From an uncultured Dyadobacter sp. (GTDB lineage: Bacteria; Bacteroidota; Bacteroidia; Cytophagales; Spirosomataceae): 64,000 bases of DNA. Of the stretch, positions 9,382-17,530 are shown in pieces. The position numbers and the translations under genes were made by a program. Position 1 is the first letter of the stretch. Every line of letters begins with the position of its first letter. The notes under the pieces were generated by a model that saw only the letters and a program-made list of their open reading frames with translations, did no database searches and was not told the DNA's origin. Location: assembly GCF_946482605.1 (NCBI RefSeq), contig NZ_CAMLSE010000005.1:248001-312000 (forward strand), given 5' to 3'.

Positions 9382-10398
9382 CTATTTGATAGTACCGAAA
9401 TGAACAGTCTCGTAGGTATTATTCGGATCGTCGAGTAGCTGAATGGTTGTCGAAGGGCCCAAATCCGGGGCGGACCATGAGCGGAGTGCCCAAACGATCT
9501 TTTTGTCGGGCGTGACTTCAATCGCCTGCACCGGCGCATTATTCATATCGAGCTTGTCGCTCCATTGATTAAACCAATTGTTGATCAGCGTGTTGCCATT
9601 CGGAAGGCGCATGGCAATCTGGGGATTGGTGATTTTATAACCATCGGCACCAGCTAGCGGGTAATCCCATACTACCTTGCCTGCGCGTGTGATTTCCCTC
9701 ACAACATTTTCGTTGCTCGCCGTCAGCAGGTTCCCGTTTTTCAGGGGAACCGCCGACCAGACGCTCGGCACGTCAATAGAAGAAAGCAGCTTTCCATTCC
9801 AATCATATTCGTTGACCTTGCCCAAATCCATGTGTGCGACAAGCAACGTGCCCTCTGCCGTGAGCCGCGCGTGCCTGATCTGCCCATGCGTACCGCTTTT
9901 AAAGGGCAATTCAAATTCCTTTACAGCCTTGTTCATTTTGATATTGTAAGCAAAGACTTTTGCAGGCTTGCCGTTCTGCACCAGTACCACGTGATCCTTC
10001 CCCACCGGCTGGGCTGTATGCGTTTCGAACCCTTCAGGCGCATCGTATTTCCAAAGCACTTTTTTATCCTTGTTGATAAGGGTCACACCATACTGATGGG
10101 CGAACAAAATATCCCCGTTCCGCATCAATATCGCGTCGCTGATCTCCCCCCTACCCGTCGTGTCGATGTACGACCATGCGATCTGCCCACCTTTGATGAT
10201 GTACATATTACGCGATTTTGCTTCACCCGCATAAAAGAAATCAAACCGTTTGAGGCCATTGCCAGGCAAGCTGGCCGGCGCGACGGGCGCTTTACTATCT
10301 GTCGTTTGCGCCATTGCCTGAATGCCCATGCAGGCCAGGATGGAAATAGCCAGGGTTCGTAAAGCGGCAAGACGCCGGGTTTGCGGAATATTCATCAT
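9382..10398 (-). CDS. Secreted beta-propeller protein (PQQ-like repeats), function unknown
   Basis: Exported protein of 338 residues. The N-terminal signal peptide ends near MGIQAMAQTTD; a start at the second Met (10395) is equally possible. The body is a run of about six short beta-blade repeats of the pattern 'xxGxxxWxY...NGxxL', for example GQIAWSYIDTTGRGEIS, KKVLWKYDAPEG, GKVVWDYPLAG and KKIVWALRSW. This suggests a single beta-propeller like PQQ-like or arylsulfotransferase-type repeats. I see no catalytic motif. A cytochrome c remnant follows downstream, which could mean this was once part of a redox pair, but that is speculation. Confidence 0.75.
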   Translation of the reverse strand: MMNIPQTRRLAALRTLAISILACMGIQAMAQTTDSKAPVAPASLPGNGLKRFDFFYAGEAKSRNMYIIKGGQIAWSYIDTTGRGEISDAILMRNGDILFAHQYGVTLINKDKKVLWKYDAPEGFETHTAQPVGKDHVVLVQNGKPAKVFAYNIKMNKAVKEFELPFKSGTHGQIRHARLTAEGTLLVAHMDLGKVNEYDWNGKLLSSIDVPSVWSAVPLKNGNLLTASNENVVREITRAGKVVWDYPLAGADGYKITNPQIAMRLPNGNTLINNWFNQWSDKLDMNNAPVQAIEVTPDKKIVWALRSWSAPDLGPSTTIQLLDDPNNTYETVHFGTIK

Positions 10399-10696
10399 TG
10401 GAGTCTATTTAAATGTGATAGCACTGTTTCTCAATATGCTTGCATTACCAGAATGCCGGCCTTTGCGTTGTTGCCCCCACCCGGCGGCACAATCGGGAGT
10501 AGTCACGGTGATCATTCCAGTATCGCCGCCCACGCGCCGTTCCGGACCATTTTGATCGTGATCTTGTGGGCTGCCATTACAATACCCTTCAAAAATTCAA
10601 AGGAATAGTGCAAATCTGAGGCTTGATGAGAAATTCCGGGCAATGCAAACGTGCATTCTTTTTTGCAAAACGTCCACTTTATCGTGGCTGGCTTTC
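10399..10696. other. 298-base stretch without a convincing gene
   Basis: Both strands carry short open frames, the longest being 77 codons on the plus strand, but none starts or ends with a recognisable domain. A 36-codon minus-strand frame ending just before the propeller gene reads MITVTTPDCAAG... and is not recognised. I see no hairpin with a T tract and no clear promoter. It probably carries the promoter of the propeller gene. Confidence 0.3.
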
Positions 10697-11467
10697 TTAA
10701 ATACCTTTCACCTCACCCCCATCGATGCGAATCGCAGTGCCGGTAATAAACCTGGCTTGTTCCGAAAGCAGGAAGGCGATCAGCTCAGCGACTTCCGACG
10801 GCTCACCATATCTTGCTATTCCGAACTGGGCCAGCAATTTTCGTGAAGCTTCCTCCTGGTCAGCGCCGGAAGCAGTTGCCGATTTTTCAAGAAAAGCTTG
10901 TCTCCTGTCCGTCCAGATAGGCCCGGGAAGGACTGCATTCACCCGAACCCCATCCTGAATCCCCTGTTCCGCAAACGCCTTGGCCAATGCATTGATGGCC
11001 GCATTGATCGAAGCGATCGCCGCCGAGCCGGGTTTGGGATTTTCGGCCGCGGTCCCCGACATAAATATCACCGAGCCGCGGGTCTGCATCAGGTATGGCC
11101 ATGCATGGACCGCAAGCCTTCTCGCGCTATGGAATTTAACCTGCATACTATCATCCCACTGCTGGTCCGTCATTTGAAGCACATTCATTTGCGGTACAGC
11201 CCCGGCGACATTGACTAAAGCATCGATCCGACCAAAGCGGTCGATAGTCTGACGGACAATGTCTTCGGCGGCAGCGGATTGATGAAGATCGGCTACAATT
11301 GTGTGTGCAGCGCCCCCTTCACCCTGAATTTCTCCTGCGGTCTGTTCCAGTGGCTCGCTACGCCTTGCTACCAGAACAATGCCGTCAAAATCCTTGGAAA
11401 GCCTGATGGCCGTTTGAGCGCCTATGCCGCTGCTGGCACCAGTCACTATCGCTATCCGATGTTTCAT
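10697..11467 (-). CDS. Short-chain dehydrogenase/reductase-fold protein with altered active site
   Basis: Classical SDR fold with 256 residues, normal for the family. The nucleotide-binding motif TGASSGIGAQ lies at residues 9-18, NVAGAVP occupies the NNAG position, and the end ITGTAIRIDGGEVKGI is typical of SDRs. The catalytic region reads MSGTAAENPKPGSAA then IASINAAINAL: where the family has Tyr-x-x-x-Lys, this protein has Ile-x-x-x-Asn. The usual proton-relay Tyr and Lys are therefore missing, so it may be a non-canonical or binding-only member. It diverges from the gene at 11719, with an SnoaL-like remnant between the two. Confidence 0.85.
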   Translation of the reverse strand: MKHRIAIVTGASSGIGAQTAIRLSKDFDGIVLVARRSEPLEQTAGEIQGEGGAAHTIVADLHQSAAAEDIVRQTIDRFGRIDALVNVAGAVPQMNVLQMTDQQWDDSMQVKFHSARRLAVHAWPYLMQTRGSVIFMSGTAAENPKPGSAAIASINAAINALAKAFAEQGIQDGVRVNAVLPGPIWTDRRQAFLEKSATASGADQEEASRKLLAQFGIARYGEPSEVAELIAFLLSEQARFITGTAIRIDGGEVKGI

Positions 11468-11539
11468 ACGCTAAGTTTCTGCAAAAAAGTCGCTGTAAAC
11501 CATTCCATACTAATAGTCAATCTGATTTCTATAATTTGA

Positions 11540-11665
11540 AATGAGTGTACGAACCTGCCCGCTACGGTATTAACCCGTGAGGAGATTATCAGACAGTGGT
11601 CGGCCTTTTTGCCGGGGTTTGACAGCACAAAACATCGGCTGGACGCTTTCAATTTCATTTCTTAA
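11540..11665 (+). pseudogene. Fragment of an SnoaL/NTF2-like polyketide-cyclase-fold protein
   Basis: After a stop at 11537-11539, this plus-strand frame encodes about 41 residues ending at TAA 11663-11665. The stretch VLTREEIIRQWSAFLPGFD followed by STKHRLDAFNF has the look of the SnoaL_4/NTF2-like segment 'REAIxxxWxxxLPGFDxTxHxL'. The protein stops in the middle of the fold, and no start codon or N-terminal part is visible, so this is a remnant. Such small proteins often neighbour SDR genes, as here. Recognition is by eye. Confidence 0.4.
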
Positions 11666-11718
11666 CATATGGTAATGGTGGCCTGATGTGGAATACCAAA
11701 TTTTGCTCAAAAAAAATC

Positions 11719-12747
11719 ATGAGCGGAAAAAAGGTATTATTGACTGGAATTAGCGGCTTTTTGGGCTCCCATACGGCCATTAAACTATTAGATACAGGTT
11801 ACAAGGTGACAGGCACGTTACGAGCTATTGAAAGGGCGAGCGCTATCAGGGCAATTATTGGCAGGCACACCGAAAATATCCGTAACCTTGAGCTGGTCCA
11901 AGCAGAACTAAACGACGCTGCAATCTGGAATGAGCTCACCAGCCAGAAAGACTATGTCCAGCATATCGCTTCCCCATTTCCAAGGACTTTGCCTAAAAGT
12001 GAGAGTGAATTAATCCATACAGCCAAGTCGGGGACACTAAACATTTTGCACGCGGCGGCCGAAAACAATGTCAAGCGCGTCGTGTTGACTTCCTCAGTGG
12101 CAGCGGTGGTGTACGGCAAAGCCAGGCATGAACTTAATAAGATTTTTAGCGAAGACGATTGGAGTAACCAGGACCACAGCAGCGACAATACGCCCTATTT
12201 CAGAAGTAAAACAGTTGCAGAAAAGGCGGCATGGGAATTTATCGTAGGTTCGGGCTGCCAAATGGAGCTGACTTCCGTGCTGCCTGGCGCAATACTCGGG
12301 CCTGTTCTGGAAGATGATTTTGGCACTTCCGCCAATATCGTCATCAAACTTTTAGATGGCAGCTCTCCGGCGCTGCCTAACATTGGTTTTGACATAGTCG
12401 ATGTACGTTCGGTGGCAGACTTGCTGATCAAGGCCATGGAAACGCCACATGCAGCGGGTGAGCGTTACATCGCCTCAGCAGGGTATCTGACTTTCAAGGA
12501 AATTGCTGTAATTCTGAAAGAGTATTTTCCAAATCGAAAAATTCCCAACAAGCAACTCCCCAATTTGCTGGTTAGGCTGTTTTCAAATTTTGATACGTCG
12601 ATTAAACCCATCCTGGTTGACCTGGGCATTAAAAGGAAACTGGACATCTCAAAAGCGAGAAGAGACTTACAATGGAACACACGCTCCGCCCGTGAAGCGG
12701 TAATTGCGTGCGCTGAAAGCCTGTTCGAATTGCAGATCTTAAAGTAG
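11719..12747 (+). CDS. NAD-dependent epimerase/dihydroflavonol-4-reductase-like extended SDR
   Basis: NAD(P)-binding extended SDR that reduces or epimerises a carbonyl or sugar substrate. The N-terminal motif is VLLTGISGFLGSH (GxxGxxG). LTSSVAAVVYG supplies the catalytic Ser region, and PYFRSKTVAEKAAWE supplies Tyr-x-x-x-Lys, so the active site appears intact. At 342 residues it has the length of the DFR-like group. I start at ATG 11719 (MSGKKVLL), because the alternative at 11686 adds only an unconserved 11-residue lead. It converges on the GNAT gene, with a strong hairpin between them. Its substrate is unknown. Confidence 0.87.
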   Translation: MSGKKVLLTGISGFLGSHTAIKLLDTGYKVTGTLRAIERASAIRAIIGRHTENIRNLELVQAELNDAAIWNELTSQKDYVQHIASPFPRTLPKSESELIHTAKSGTLNILHAAAENNVKRVVLTSSVAAVVYGKARHELNKIFSEDDWSNQDHSSDNTPYFRSKTVAEKAAWEFIVGSGCQMELTSVLPGAILGPVLEDDFGTSANIVIKLLDGSSPALPNIGFDIVDVRSVADLLIKAMETPHAAGERYIASAGYLTFKEIAVILKEYFPNRKIPNKQLPNLLVRLFSNFDTSIKPILVDLGIKRKLDISKARRDLQWNTRSAREAVIACAESLFELQILK

Positions 12748-12768
12748 CCAGGGGTTTTAAAACCGCCG

Positions 12769-12798
12769 GTGACCGGCATCCTCATAGATGCCGGTCAC
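12769..12798. terminator. Bidirectional terminator hairpin between convergent genes
   Basis: GTGACCGGCATC (12769-12780), a 6-base loop, then GATGCCGGTCAC (12787-12798): a perfect 12-bp stem. It lies between the convergent epimerase (ends 12747) and GNAT (ends 12803) genes. The flanks are only mildly T- or A-rich (ttccttatt downstream, ggttttaaaa upstream), so it is a strong hairpin with weak U tracts. Confidence 0.75.
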
Positions 12799-12802
12799 TT
12801 CC

Positions 12803-13294
12803 TTATTGCTTCCAGGCGCTACTGGCTAACACGACAGAGGTTTCTTTTTGACGATCCGGAATGATCCAATACTTGCTTAACAACTGGTTCTTTTCCTGTT
12901 CGCCTAACAGTCTAAACCCATGCTTCTCGTAAAACTTAATAGCCCAACTGGCTTGCGCCCAGGTCCCGATCAATATTGGGTCTTGGGTCATCTTGCTCAG
13001 ATGTGCCAGCAAGATACCTCCCACTCCTTTTCCCCTTTCTGCTGATCTGACATAAGCATGTCTGATCAGCGTGACACCATCCAAAGGCTGAATACCCATC
13101 ACGCCCAGCACATCGCCTTGATCGGTGTATTTCCAAAACTGCACGCCTTGCTCGATTTGAACCCGTAGCTCGTCCTTTGGCATGTAGGGATCCTGCCACC
13201 TGTCGGCCGGAATGACTCCTTTATAAGCAGATGCTGAATCATTGATGATCTGGTAGATAATGTCAAAATCGTTTTCTGTGGCAATGGTGATCAT
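12803..13294 (-). CDS. GNAT-family N-acetyltransferase
   Basis: Acetyl-CoA-dependent acetyltransferase of 163 residues, one GNAT domain. The acetyl-CoA-binding loop is RSAERGKGVGGILLAHL (about residues 83-99, an R/QxxGxG/A type motif). It is preceded by the beta strand LIRHAYV and followed by FYEKHGFRLLGE, the usual C-terminal GNAT signature. The substrate cannot be told from sequence. It sits alone between the convergent hairpin and a Crp-type regulator on the same strand, 57 bases away. Confidence 0.88.
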   Translation of the reverse strand: MITIATENDFDIIYQIINDSASAYKGVIPADRWQDPYMPKDELRVQIEQGVQFWKYTDQGDVLGVMGIQPLDGVTLIRHAYVRSAERGKGVGGILLAHLSKMTQDPILIGTWAQASWAIKFYEKHGFRLLGEQEKNQLLSKYWIIPDRQKETSVVLASSAWKQ

Positions 13295-13351
13295 AAAATT
13301 AGTTTATTGAGATGTGGAGATGTGACTATCGGGTTTGATACAAACTCGGAC

Positions 13352-13930
13352 TCATGCTTGCTTTTGCAGGTTTTTCCTGATTCTGCTCAGGGATTGGGCA
13401 GTTATTTTCAAATAGGATGCGATGTACTGCTGCGGGATCTGCCGGGCCAGCGACGGGTATCTTTTGATGAATTCGAGATATTTCGTTTTAGCATCCCCAA
13501 AATTCAAAAAGTCGTTGTCGTTGATCTTGCTCAGTAGCTGCGCCTCGGTAATGCATTTGAGAAAAATATAGAAAGTGGGGAGCTGCTCACAAAGCCTTTC
13601 AACAGCGCTTTTGTGAATGATATAAATCTGAGTGTTTACGATTGCCTGAAACGCGTCTTCTGACGGGCGCTCGGAATAATAACTTTTCAAATCGACCGTA
13701 AACTGGTTTTCTCTCACAAAGTATTTGGTTACTTCATTGCCGGATGCGTCCAGGGCATATATGCGAAGCCCGCCCTGTGAAACAAAGCACATTTCATTGG
13801 CGACTTTACCAAAAGGGTGAAAGTATTCGCCCGGCTTTAATGTATGGCCCTTGAAATCCTTTAAGACTGTCTCGATTTCCTGTTTGCCAAGTATGCCCGC
13901 GAACCCAAGTGCTGACCGCAAATTTTCCAT
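13352..13930 (-). CDS. Crp/Fnr-family transcriptional regulator
   Basis: Cyclic-nucleotide-binding-fold regulator of 192 residues. The N-terminal beta roll contains KPGEYFHPFGKVANEMCFV and GGLRIYALDASGNE (about residues 33-70). The C-terminal region LARQIPQQYIASYLKITAQS then LSRIRK is the recognition helix-turn-helix of small Bacteroidota Crp-like proteins. I chose ATG 13930 (MENLRSALG) over the upstream one at 13966, because homologues of this type start directly with the beta-roll lead helix. The canonical cAMP-binding Arg/Ser cluster is not evident, so the ligand is unknown. A 12-base palindrome lies just upstream. Confidence 0.85.
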   Translation of the reverse strand: MENLRSALGFAGILGKQEIETVLKDFKGHTLKPGEYFHPFGKVANEMCFVSQGGLRIYALDASGNEVTKYFVRENQFTVDLKSYYSERPSEDAFQAIVNTQIYIIHKSAVERLCEQLPTFYIFLKCITEAQLLSKINDNDFLNFGDAKTKYLEFIKRYPSLARQIPQQYIASYLKITAQSLSRIRKNLQKQA

Positions 13931-13941
13931 AGTCGTTTTGA

Positions 13942-13957
13942 TTTGTATACAAAAATA
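13942..13957 (-). promoter_or_regulatory. Palindrome and -7-like element upstream of the Crp-type gene
   Basis: TTTGTATACAAA at 13942-13953 is a perfect 12-base palindrome, 12 bases from the start codon. On the minus strand TATTTTTG (13957-13950) matches the Bacteroidota TAnnTTTG element. No good -33 element is visible. It could be an autoregulatory operator overlapping the promoter. Confidence 0.3.
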
Positions 13958-14101
13958 TCTGCTCATGCACTGAATCAGGTTAACATTTGGTAAGAAATCA
14001 CAATAAGGTGGAGAATCAGCCCAGATTCAACCCCGCCTTATCATCAATTGTAGAAGCATCGATTATGATTGCCGGGTTGATTTAAACCTTATCCAGTCGG
14101 T

Positions 14102-14242
14102 ATGGGATTTCAAGTACAAGTCCTGGAAGTACTTCCAAAGTTACCTGGCAGATTAGAATGGCAGGTGGTGAGTGATGGCGAATCGGGCGACATGGTATTT
14201 CGTCGCAGTGACGGCGCCGCATTTTACAGGCTACTGATCTAA
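14102..14242 (+). pseudogene. N-terminal remnant of an aminoglycoside-phosphotransferase-like gene
   Basis: A 46-codon frame from ATG 14102 to TAA 14240-14242. Its core LPGRLEWQVVSDGESGDMVF then RRSDGAAFYRL resembles the first strands of APH(3')-type kinases ('LxxxLxxYxWxPVTxGxSGAxVYRL'), including the GxSG-like turn. Nothing of the kinase core (HxD, DxD) follows; coding breaks off and the next gene begins at 14367. It is therefore a fragment and cannot confer resistance. The rest of the 13931-14366 gap shows only an imperfect hairpin near 14003-14042. Confidence 0.4.
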
Positions 14243-14366
14243 AACTACCCAGATGGGTAGGAAATACTGTGCTCATTGCAATTTCCTTTGTAGAACGCAT
14301 AGTCGATATGCGTCAAGGCTCTCCATTCTACGCTACCTGATCCAAAGCCCAACCTATTCAAAGGAT

Positions 14367-17327
14367 ATGAAATACAAACTTTTACTTCTGTTAGCTTTTA
14401 TTGCGCTCGGGGGTTCTCTCTCTTTCGGACAATGTGTGGAAGACAATTTTGCTTTTTCATCACAAGCCGACATTGATGCCTTCCCGACAAGCCATCCCGG
14501 CTGTTCGGAACTTACAGGATATGTAAGCATTATTGGTGCGGATATCACCAATCTCAACGGATTAAGCGGTATCAAACGCATTACGGGAAATTTTGTTATT
14601 TATGCAAACAACTTGTTAACCAACGTCGACGGGTTAGGTGCTTTGGAATTTGTCGAAGGTATTGTCGATATTACCAGCAATCCCTTGCTCACTAATCTGG
14701 ACGGATTGAACAAGCTAACCATCGTCGACGGAACCGTCACGATTAGAGATAACGTTGCTCTTACCGATATATCCGGCTTAAAGTCGATCAAACCGTCATT
14801 CGGCCCATATCGCTTGTTGACGGTGGCTATCATCGATAACCCAAATCTATCGGTGTGCAACCTGCCTAATTTCTGCTCGCATTTTGCTAGACCAGGTTAC
14901 GAGCCAATCATAAGCGGCAATTTGGGCAACTGTCTGAATGCTGCGGCGGTGGCCACGGCCTGCGCCGTAGCCTGCCCCTCAGGGGATTTCAACTTTTATA
15001 CACAAGCGGATGTCGATGCATTCGGAAGTACTTATGCTCATTGCCCCAATATCACTTTGGGCAATGTGACCATTAACGGGAATAACATTACCAATCTCGA
15101 TGGTTTGAGCAATGTCAGGAACATAGGAGGCAATTTAAACATGGGAAATAATCCCCTACTCGCTGACCTTGATGGATTAACTAATCTTTCATCTATCGGA
15201 GGCAATCTTTTGCTGGTTGATAACCCTGCCATGACCAACCTGGACGGGTTCGCTAGCCTCGCTGAAATCGGAGGAGACGTTTTTTTACTGGGCAATGCTT
15301 CCTGCACCAACTTTGACGGACTGAGTGCTTTGTTAAGTATCGGAGGGAACCTGCTAATTACCAACAATACTTCTCTTACCGATATCTCGGGTCTACAGAA
15401 CCTCGACCCGAGTACGATTGGAGGGGTAGCAGGTCTGGGTATAGCAGGCAACCCTAAACTCTCGGTATGCAACATGCCTAATTTTTGCGAGTATTTGTCA
15501 GATGCCAGCCGACCCAGGACGATCAGCGACAATCTGGGCAACTGTTTCGACGATACTGCTCTAACGGCCGCCTGTGCGCTTGCCTGCCCCTGGGGGAATT
15601 TCACTTTTAGCTCACAAAGTGATCTCGATGAGTTCGCAACCCGGTATTCCCACTGTACCGACATTATTTTAAACAATGTAACGATAAGTGGTTCAGACAT
15701 CACCAGCTTGAGCTCTCTGAGTAATGTCACAACAATCAACGGGAACCTGACTATCCGGGACAATGCTGCACTCGGCCAGCTTACCGGATTAGGAAGCGTT
15801 GCAAGTGTCGGCGGGGCGCTGGTGATCGAGAGGAACGCGTTGTTGAAAACCCTGAACGGATTGAACAGTCTGGCAGGCATCGGCGGAAACCTTTATGTTT
15901 CCAACAATTCATCTTTGATCAACCTGACCGGTCTGGGCGCTTTGGCAAATGTGTCGGGGAAGGTAACTGTTCTTGAAAACCCCCGGCTGACCAGCATCAC
16001 CGCGTTGGCAATTGTCGACTTTGGCGCCATTGACGGGCTGGAAATCACCGATAATATGATTCTATCGTTCTGCAATTTGCCGGGTATTTGCAGCTATCTG
16101 GCCAGTAATCCGCTGACGCACCCAAGAAATATCTCAGGAAACAATGGGGCTTGCCAGAGCGATGTGTACCTTATTCAAGCCTGCACATCCCCCTGCCCCA
16201 CCACGGATGTGGTTTTTTCAGCACAGGCAGACGTCGACTGGTTCGCAACGACCTACACGGGTTGCACCAACGTATCTTTAAACTCTATCGTCATCAACGG
16301 TCCGGACATCAGCGACCTGAGTGGATTAAGCTTTATTACAGAATCCCGTTCTCGTATTGATATTCTCGAAAATACTGCATTAACCAACCTCAGCGGACTG
16401 CAAAATATTAAAAATACCGGATATGAGCTCAGGATTATTAGCAATCCTGCGTTAACCAATCTTGACGGATTAAGTAGCCTTACCGGTGTAGATGGAAACC
16501 TGGAAATCAAAGAAAATACCTTACTGACCAATCTTAACGGCCTAAGCAATTTGACTAGTATTCATGGCCTCTTCGATATCCGGGATAACCCCCAACTCAC
16601 CAACATTTCGGGCATGCGTAACATCGCTCCCGGCACCATAGTTGCTATTTTCATTGTCAACAATCCGCTTCTTTCGATATGCAGCTTCTATAACTTCTGT
16701 ACCTTCCTGGCCAACAGCCCCGAGACGCACCCAAGATATGTATACGGTAATAAGGGTAATTGCGAAACTGACGCTGTTCTGGAACAGGTTTGTCAGGTAA
16801 CGCTACCCATTACGCTAGTTAGTTTTAATGCGACTAACGAGGGGAGGATTAATGTATTAAATTGGCATACGGCCACCGAAGATCCGGGAGATCTGTTCGA
16901 AATAGAACATAGTGTCGATGGCAGGAAGTTTTACCAGATCGGCATTACCCGTGCCTTGGGTGTTGCTGACAGTCGTTATACATTTATGCATGAAAATCCG
17001 GTAGCAGGCCTCAATTATTACCGTTTCCGGTTCGTCAATATCGATGGCACGCGGATGTACAGCAAAATAGCCGGTGTTTTGGTAAAAGAAGGCGGTTTTG
17101 CAATGAACGCTTATCCCAATCCTTTTACCGGTAATGTACAAGTGAGTATCGGGAAGGTTAGTAAAAATGCGGTCATTACCGTTTCTGATGTTTCAGGTAG
17201 AATATTACAGTCCGAAGCAGTAAATGGTCCTATTCATACAATGTCCTTACAGCATTTGCGCAGCGGCACTTATTTCATCCGATACCGGGATAATGCCATT
17301 TCCGAAACAATAAAAATGGTGAAGTAA
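14367..17327 (+). CDS. Large secreted surface protein with four receptor-L-domain-like modules and a T9SS sorting tail
   Basis: 986-residue exported protein. ATG 14367 gives a signal peptide (MKYKLLLLLAFIALGG...); the frame is open 38 codons further upstream but without a signal. Four tandem modules of 180-205 residues follow, each opening with C-P-x-x-x-F-x-F-x-x-Q-x-D-x-D-x-F, then strands of the type ITNLDGLSNVRNIGGNL (leucine-rich beta-helix as in receptor L domains), and closing with LSVCNLPNFC...NLGNC. After residue 810 comes an Ig-like/T9SS region, LVSFNATNEGRINVLNWHTA. The tail AYPNPFTGNVQVSI...LRSGTYFIRYRD is a type-A T9SS C-terminal domain, so the protein should be surface-anchored or secreted. 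It is probably an adhesin or binding protein; the ligand is unknown. Confidence 0.9.
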   Translation: MKYKLLLLLAFIALGGSLSFGQCVEDNFAFSSQADIDAFPTSHPGCSELTGYVSIIGADITNLNGLSGIKRITGNFVIYANNLLTNVDGLGALEFVEGIVDITSNPLLTNLDGLNKLTIVDGTVTIRDNVALTDISGLKSIKPSFGPYRLLTVAIIDNPNLSVCNLPNFCSHFARPGYEPIISGNLGNCLNAAAVATACAVACPSGDFNFYTQADVDAFGSTYAHCPNITLGNVTINGNNITNLDGLSNVRNIGGNLNMGNNPLLADLDGLTNLSSIGGNLLLVDNPAMTNLDGFASLAEIGGDVFLLGNASCTNFDGLSALLSIGGNLLITNNTSLTDISGLQNLDPSTIGGVAGLGIAGNPKLSVCNMPNFCEYLSDASRPRTISDNLGNCFDDTALTAACALACPWGNFTFSSQSDLDEFATRYSHCTDIILNNVTISGSDITSLSSLSNVTTINGNLTIRDNAALGQLTGLGSVASVGGALVIERNALLKTLNGLNSLAGIGGNLYVSNNSSLINLTGLGALANVSGKVTVLENPRLTSITALAIVDFGAIDGLEITDNMILSFCNLPGICSYLASNPLTHPRNISGNNGACQSDVYLIQACTSPCPTTDVVFSAQADVDWFATTYTGCTNVSLNSIVINGPDISDLSGLSFITESRSRIDILENTALTNLSGLQNIKNTGYELRIISNPALTNLDGLSSLTGVDGNLEIKENTLLTNLNGLSNLTSIHGLFDIRDNPQLTNISGMRNIAPGTIVAIFIVNNPLLSICSFYNFCTFLANSPETHPRYVYGNKGNCETDAVLEQVCQVTLPITLVSFNATNEGRINVLNWHTATEDPGDLFEIEHSVDGRKFYQIGITRALGVADSRYTFMHENPVAGLNYYRFRFVNIDGTRMYSKIAGVLVKEGGFAMNAYPNPFTGNVQVSIGKVSKNAVITVSDVSGRILQSEAVNGPIHTMSLQHLRSGTYFIRYRDNAISETIKMVK
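14433..16793 (+). repeat. Four tandem protein-coding modules of about 540-612 bases
   Basis: Module starts, placed at the leading Cys codon, are at 14433, 14973, 15585 and 16194; the array ends near the Cys codon at 16791. Spacings are 540, 612, 609 and 597 bases, all whole codons. Conserved features per module are an opening Cys and F-x-x-Q-A/S-D-x-D, several N-L-x-G-L leucine-rich turns and a closing Cys pair. The copies are clearly diverged, so this is old internal duplication. Confidence 0.85.
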
Positions 17328-17438
17328 TATTTGTCGGAACCAATCTCAATATTATTCATGTAAAACTCATTGACATCAGTTAACTGCCATATCGATTTTT
17401 AATCATCCGGTTCGACACTCGTTCCGGGGCGGGTGCAG

Positions 17439-17471
17439 AAGCTCCTTAACGTAAGTTAGGGAGCTTTTTTT
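17439..17471 (+). terminator. Rho-independent terminator after the T9SS protein gene
   Basis: AGCTCCTTAAC (17440-17450), loop GTAA, GTTAGGGAGCT (17455-17465): an 11-bp stem with one G-T mismatch, followed directly by a run of seven T residues. It lies 112 bases after the stop codon of the large surface-protein gene and at the left edge of the AT-rich island. Confidence 0.85.
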
Positions 17472-17498
17472 GTACAAAATTCCCTAAGTAACCTTATC

Positions 17499-17530
17499 CG
17501 AAGCGTTTCAGAGCAACGCTTCGCTTTTGT
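17499..17530 (+). terminator. Second hairpin, terminator-like
   Basis: CGAAGCGTT (17499-17507), a 7-base loop, AACGCTTCG (17515-17523): a perfect 9-bp stem followed by CTTTTG. It lies 28 bases after the first terminator. The T tract is short, so termination is plausible but weaker. Confidence 0.5.

Noticed and set aside
14003..14042. Imperfect hairpin between the Crp-type gene and the kinase remnant
   Set aside because: Only the outer 6-bp part pairs cleanly, the inner part has several mismatches and there is no T tract.
15038..15880. 280-codon minus-strand frame inside the T9SS surface protein gene
   Set aside because: It mirrors the leucine-rich repeats (regular L/P/S pattern) of the real gene and has no independent features.
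14433..16793. Regular spacing that might suggest a CRISPR-like or DNA repeat array
   Set aside because: Spacing is 540-612 bases, in whole codons and with diverged copies; it is a protein-level module repeat.
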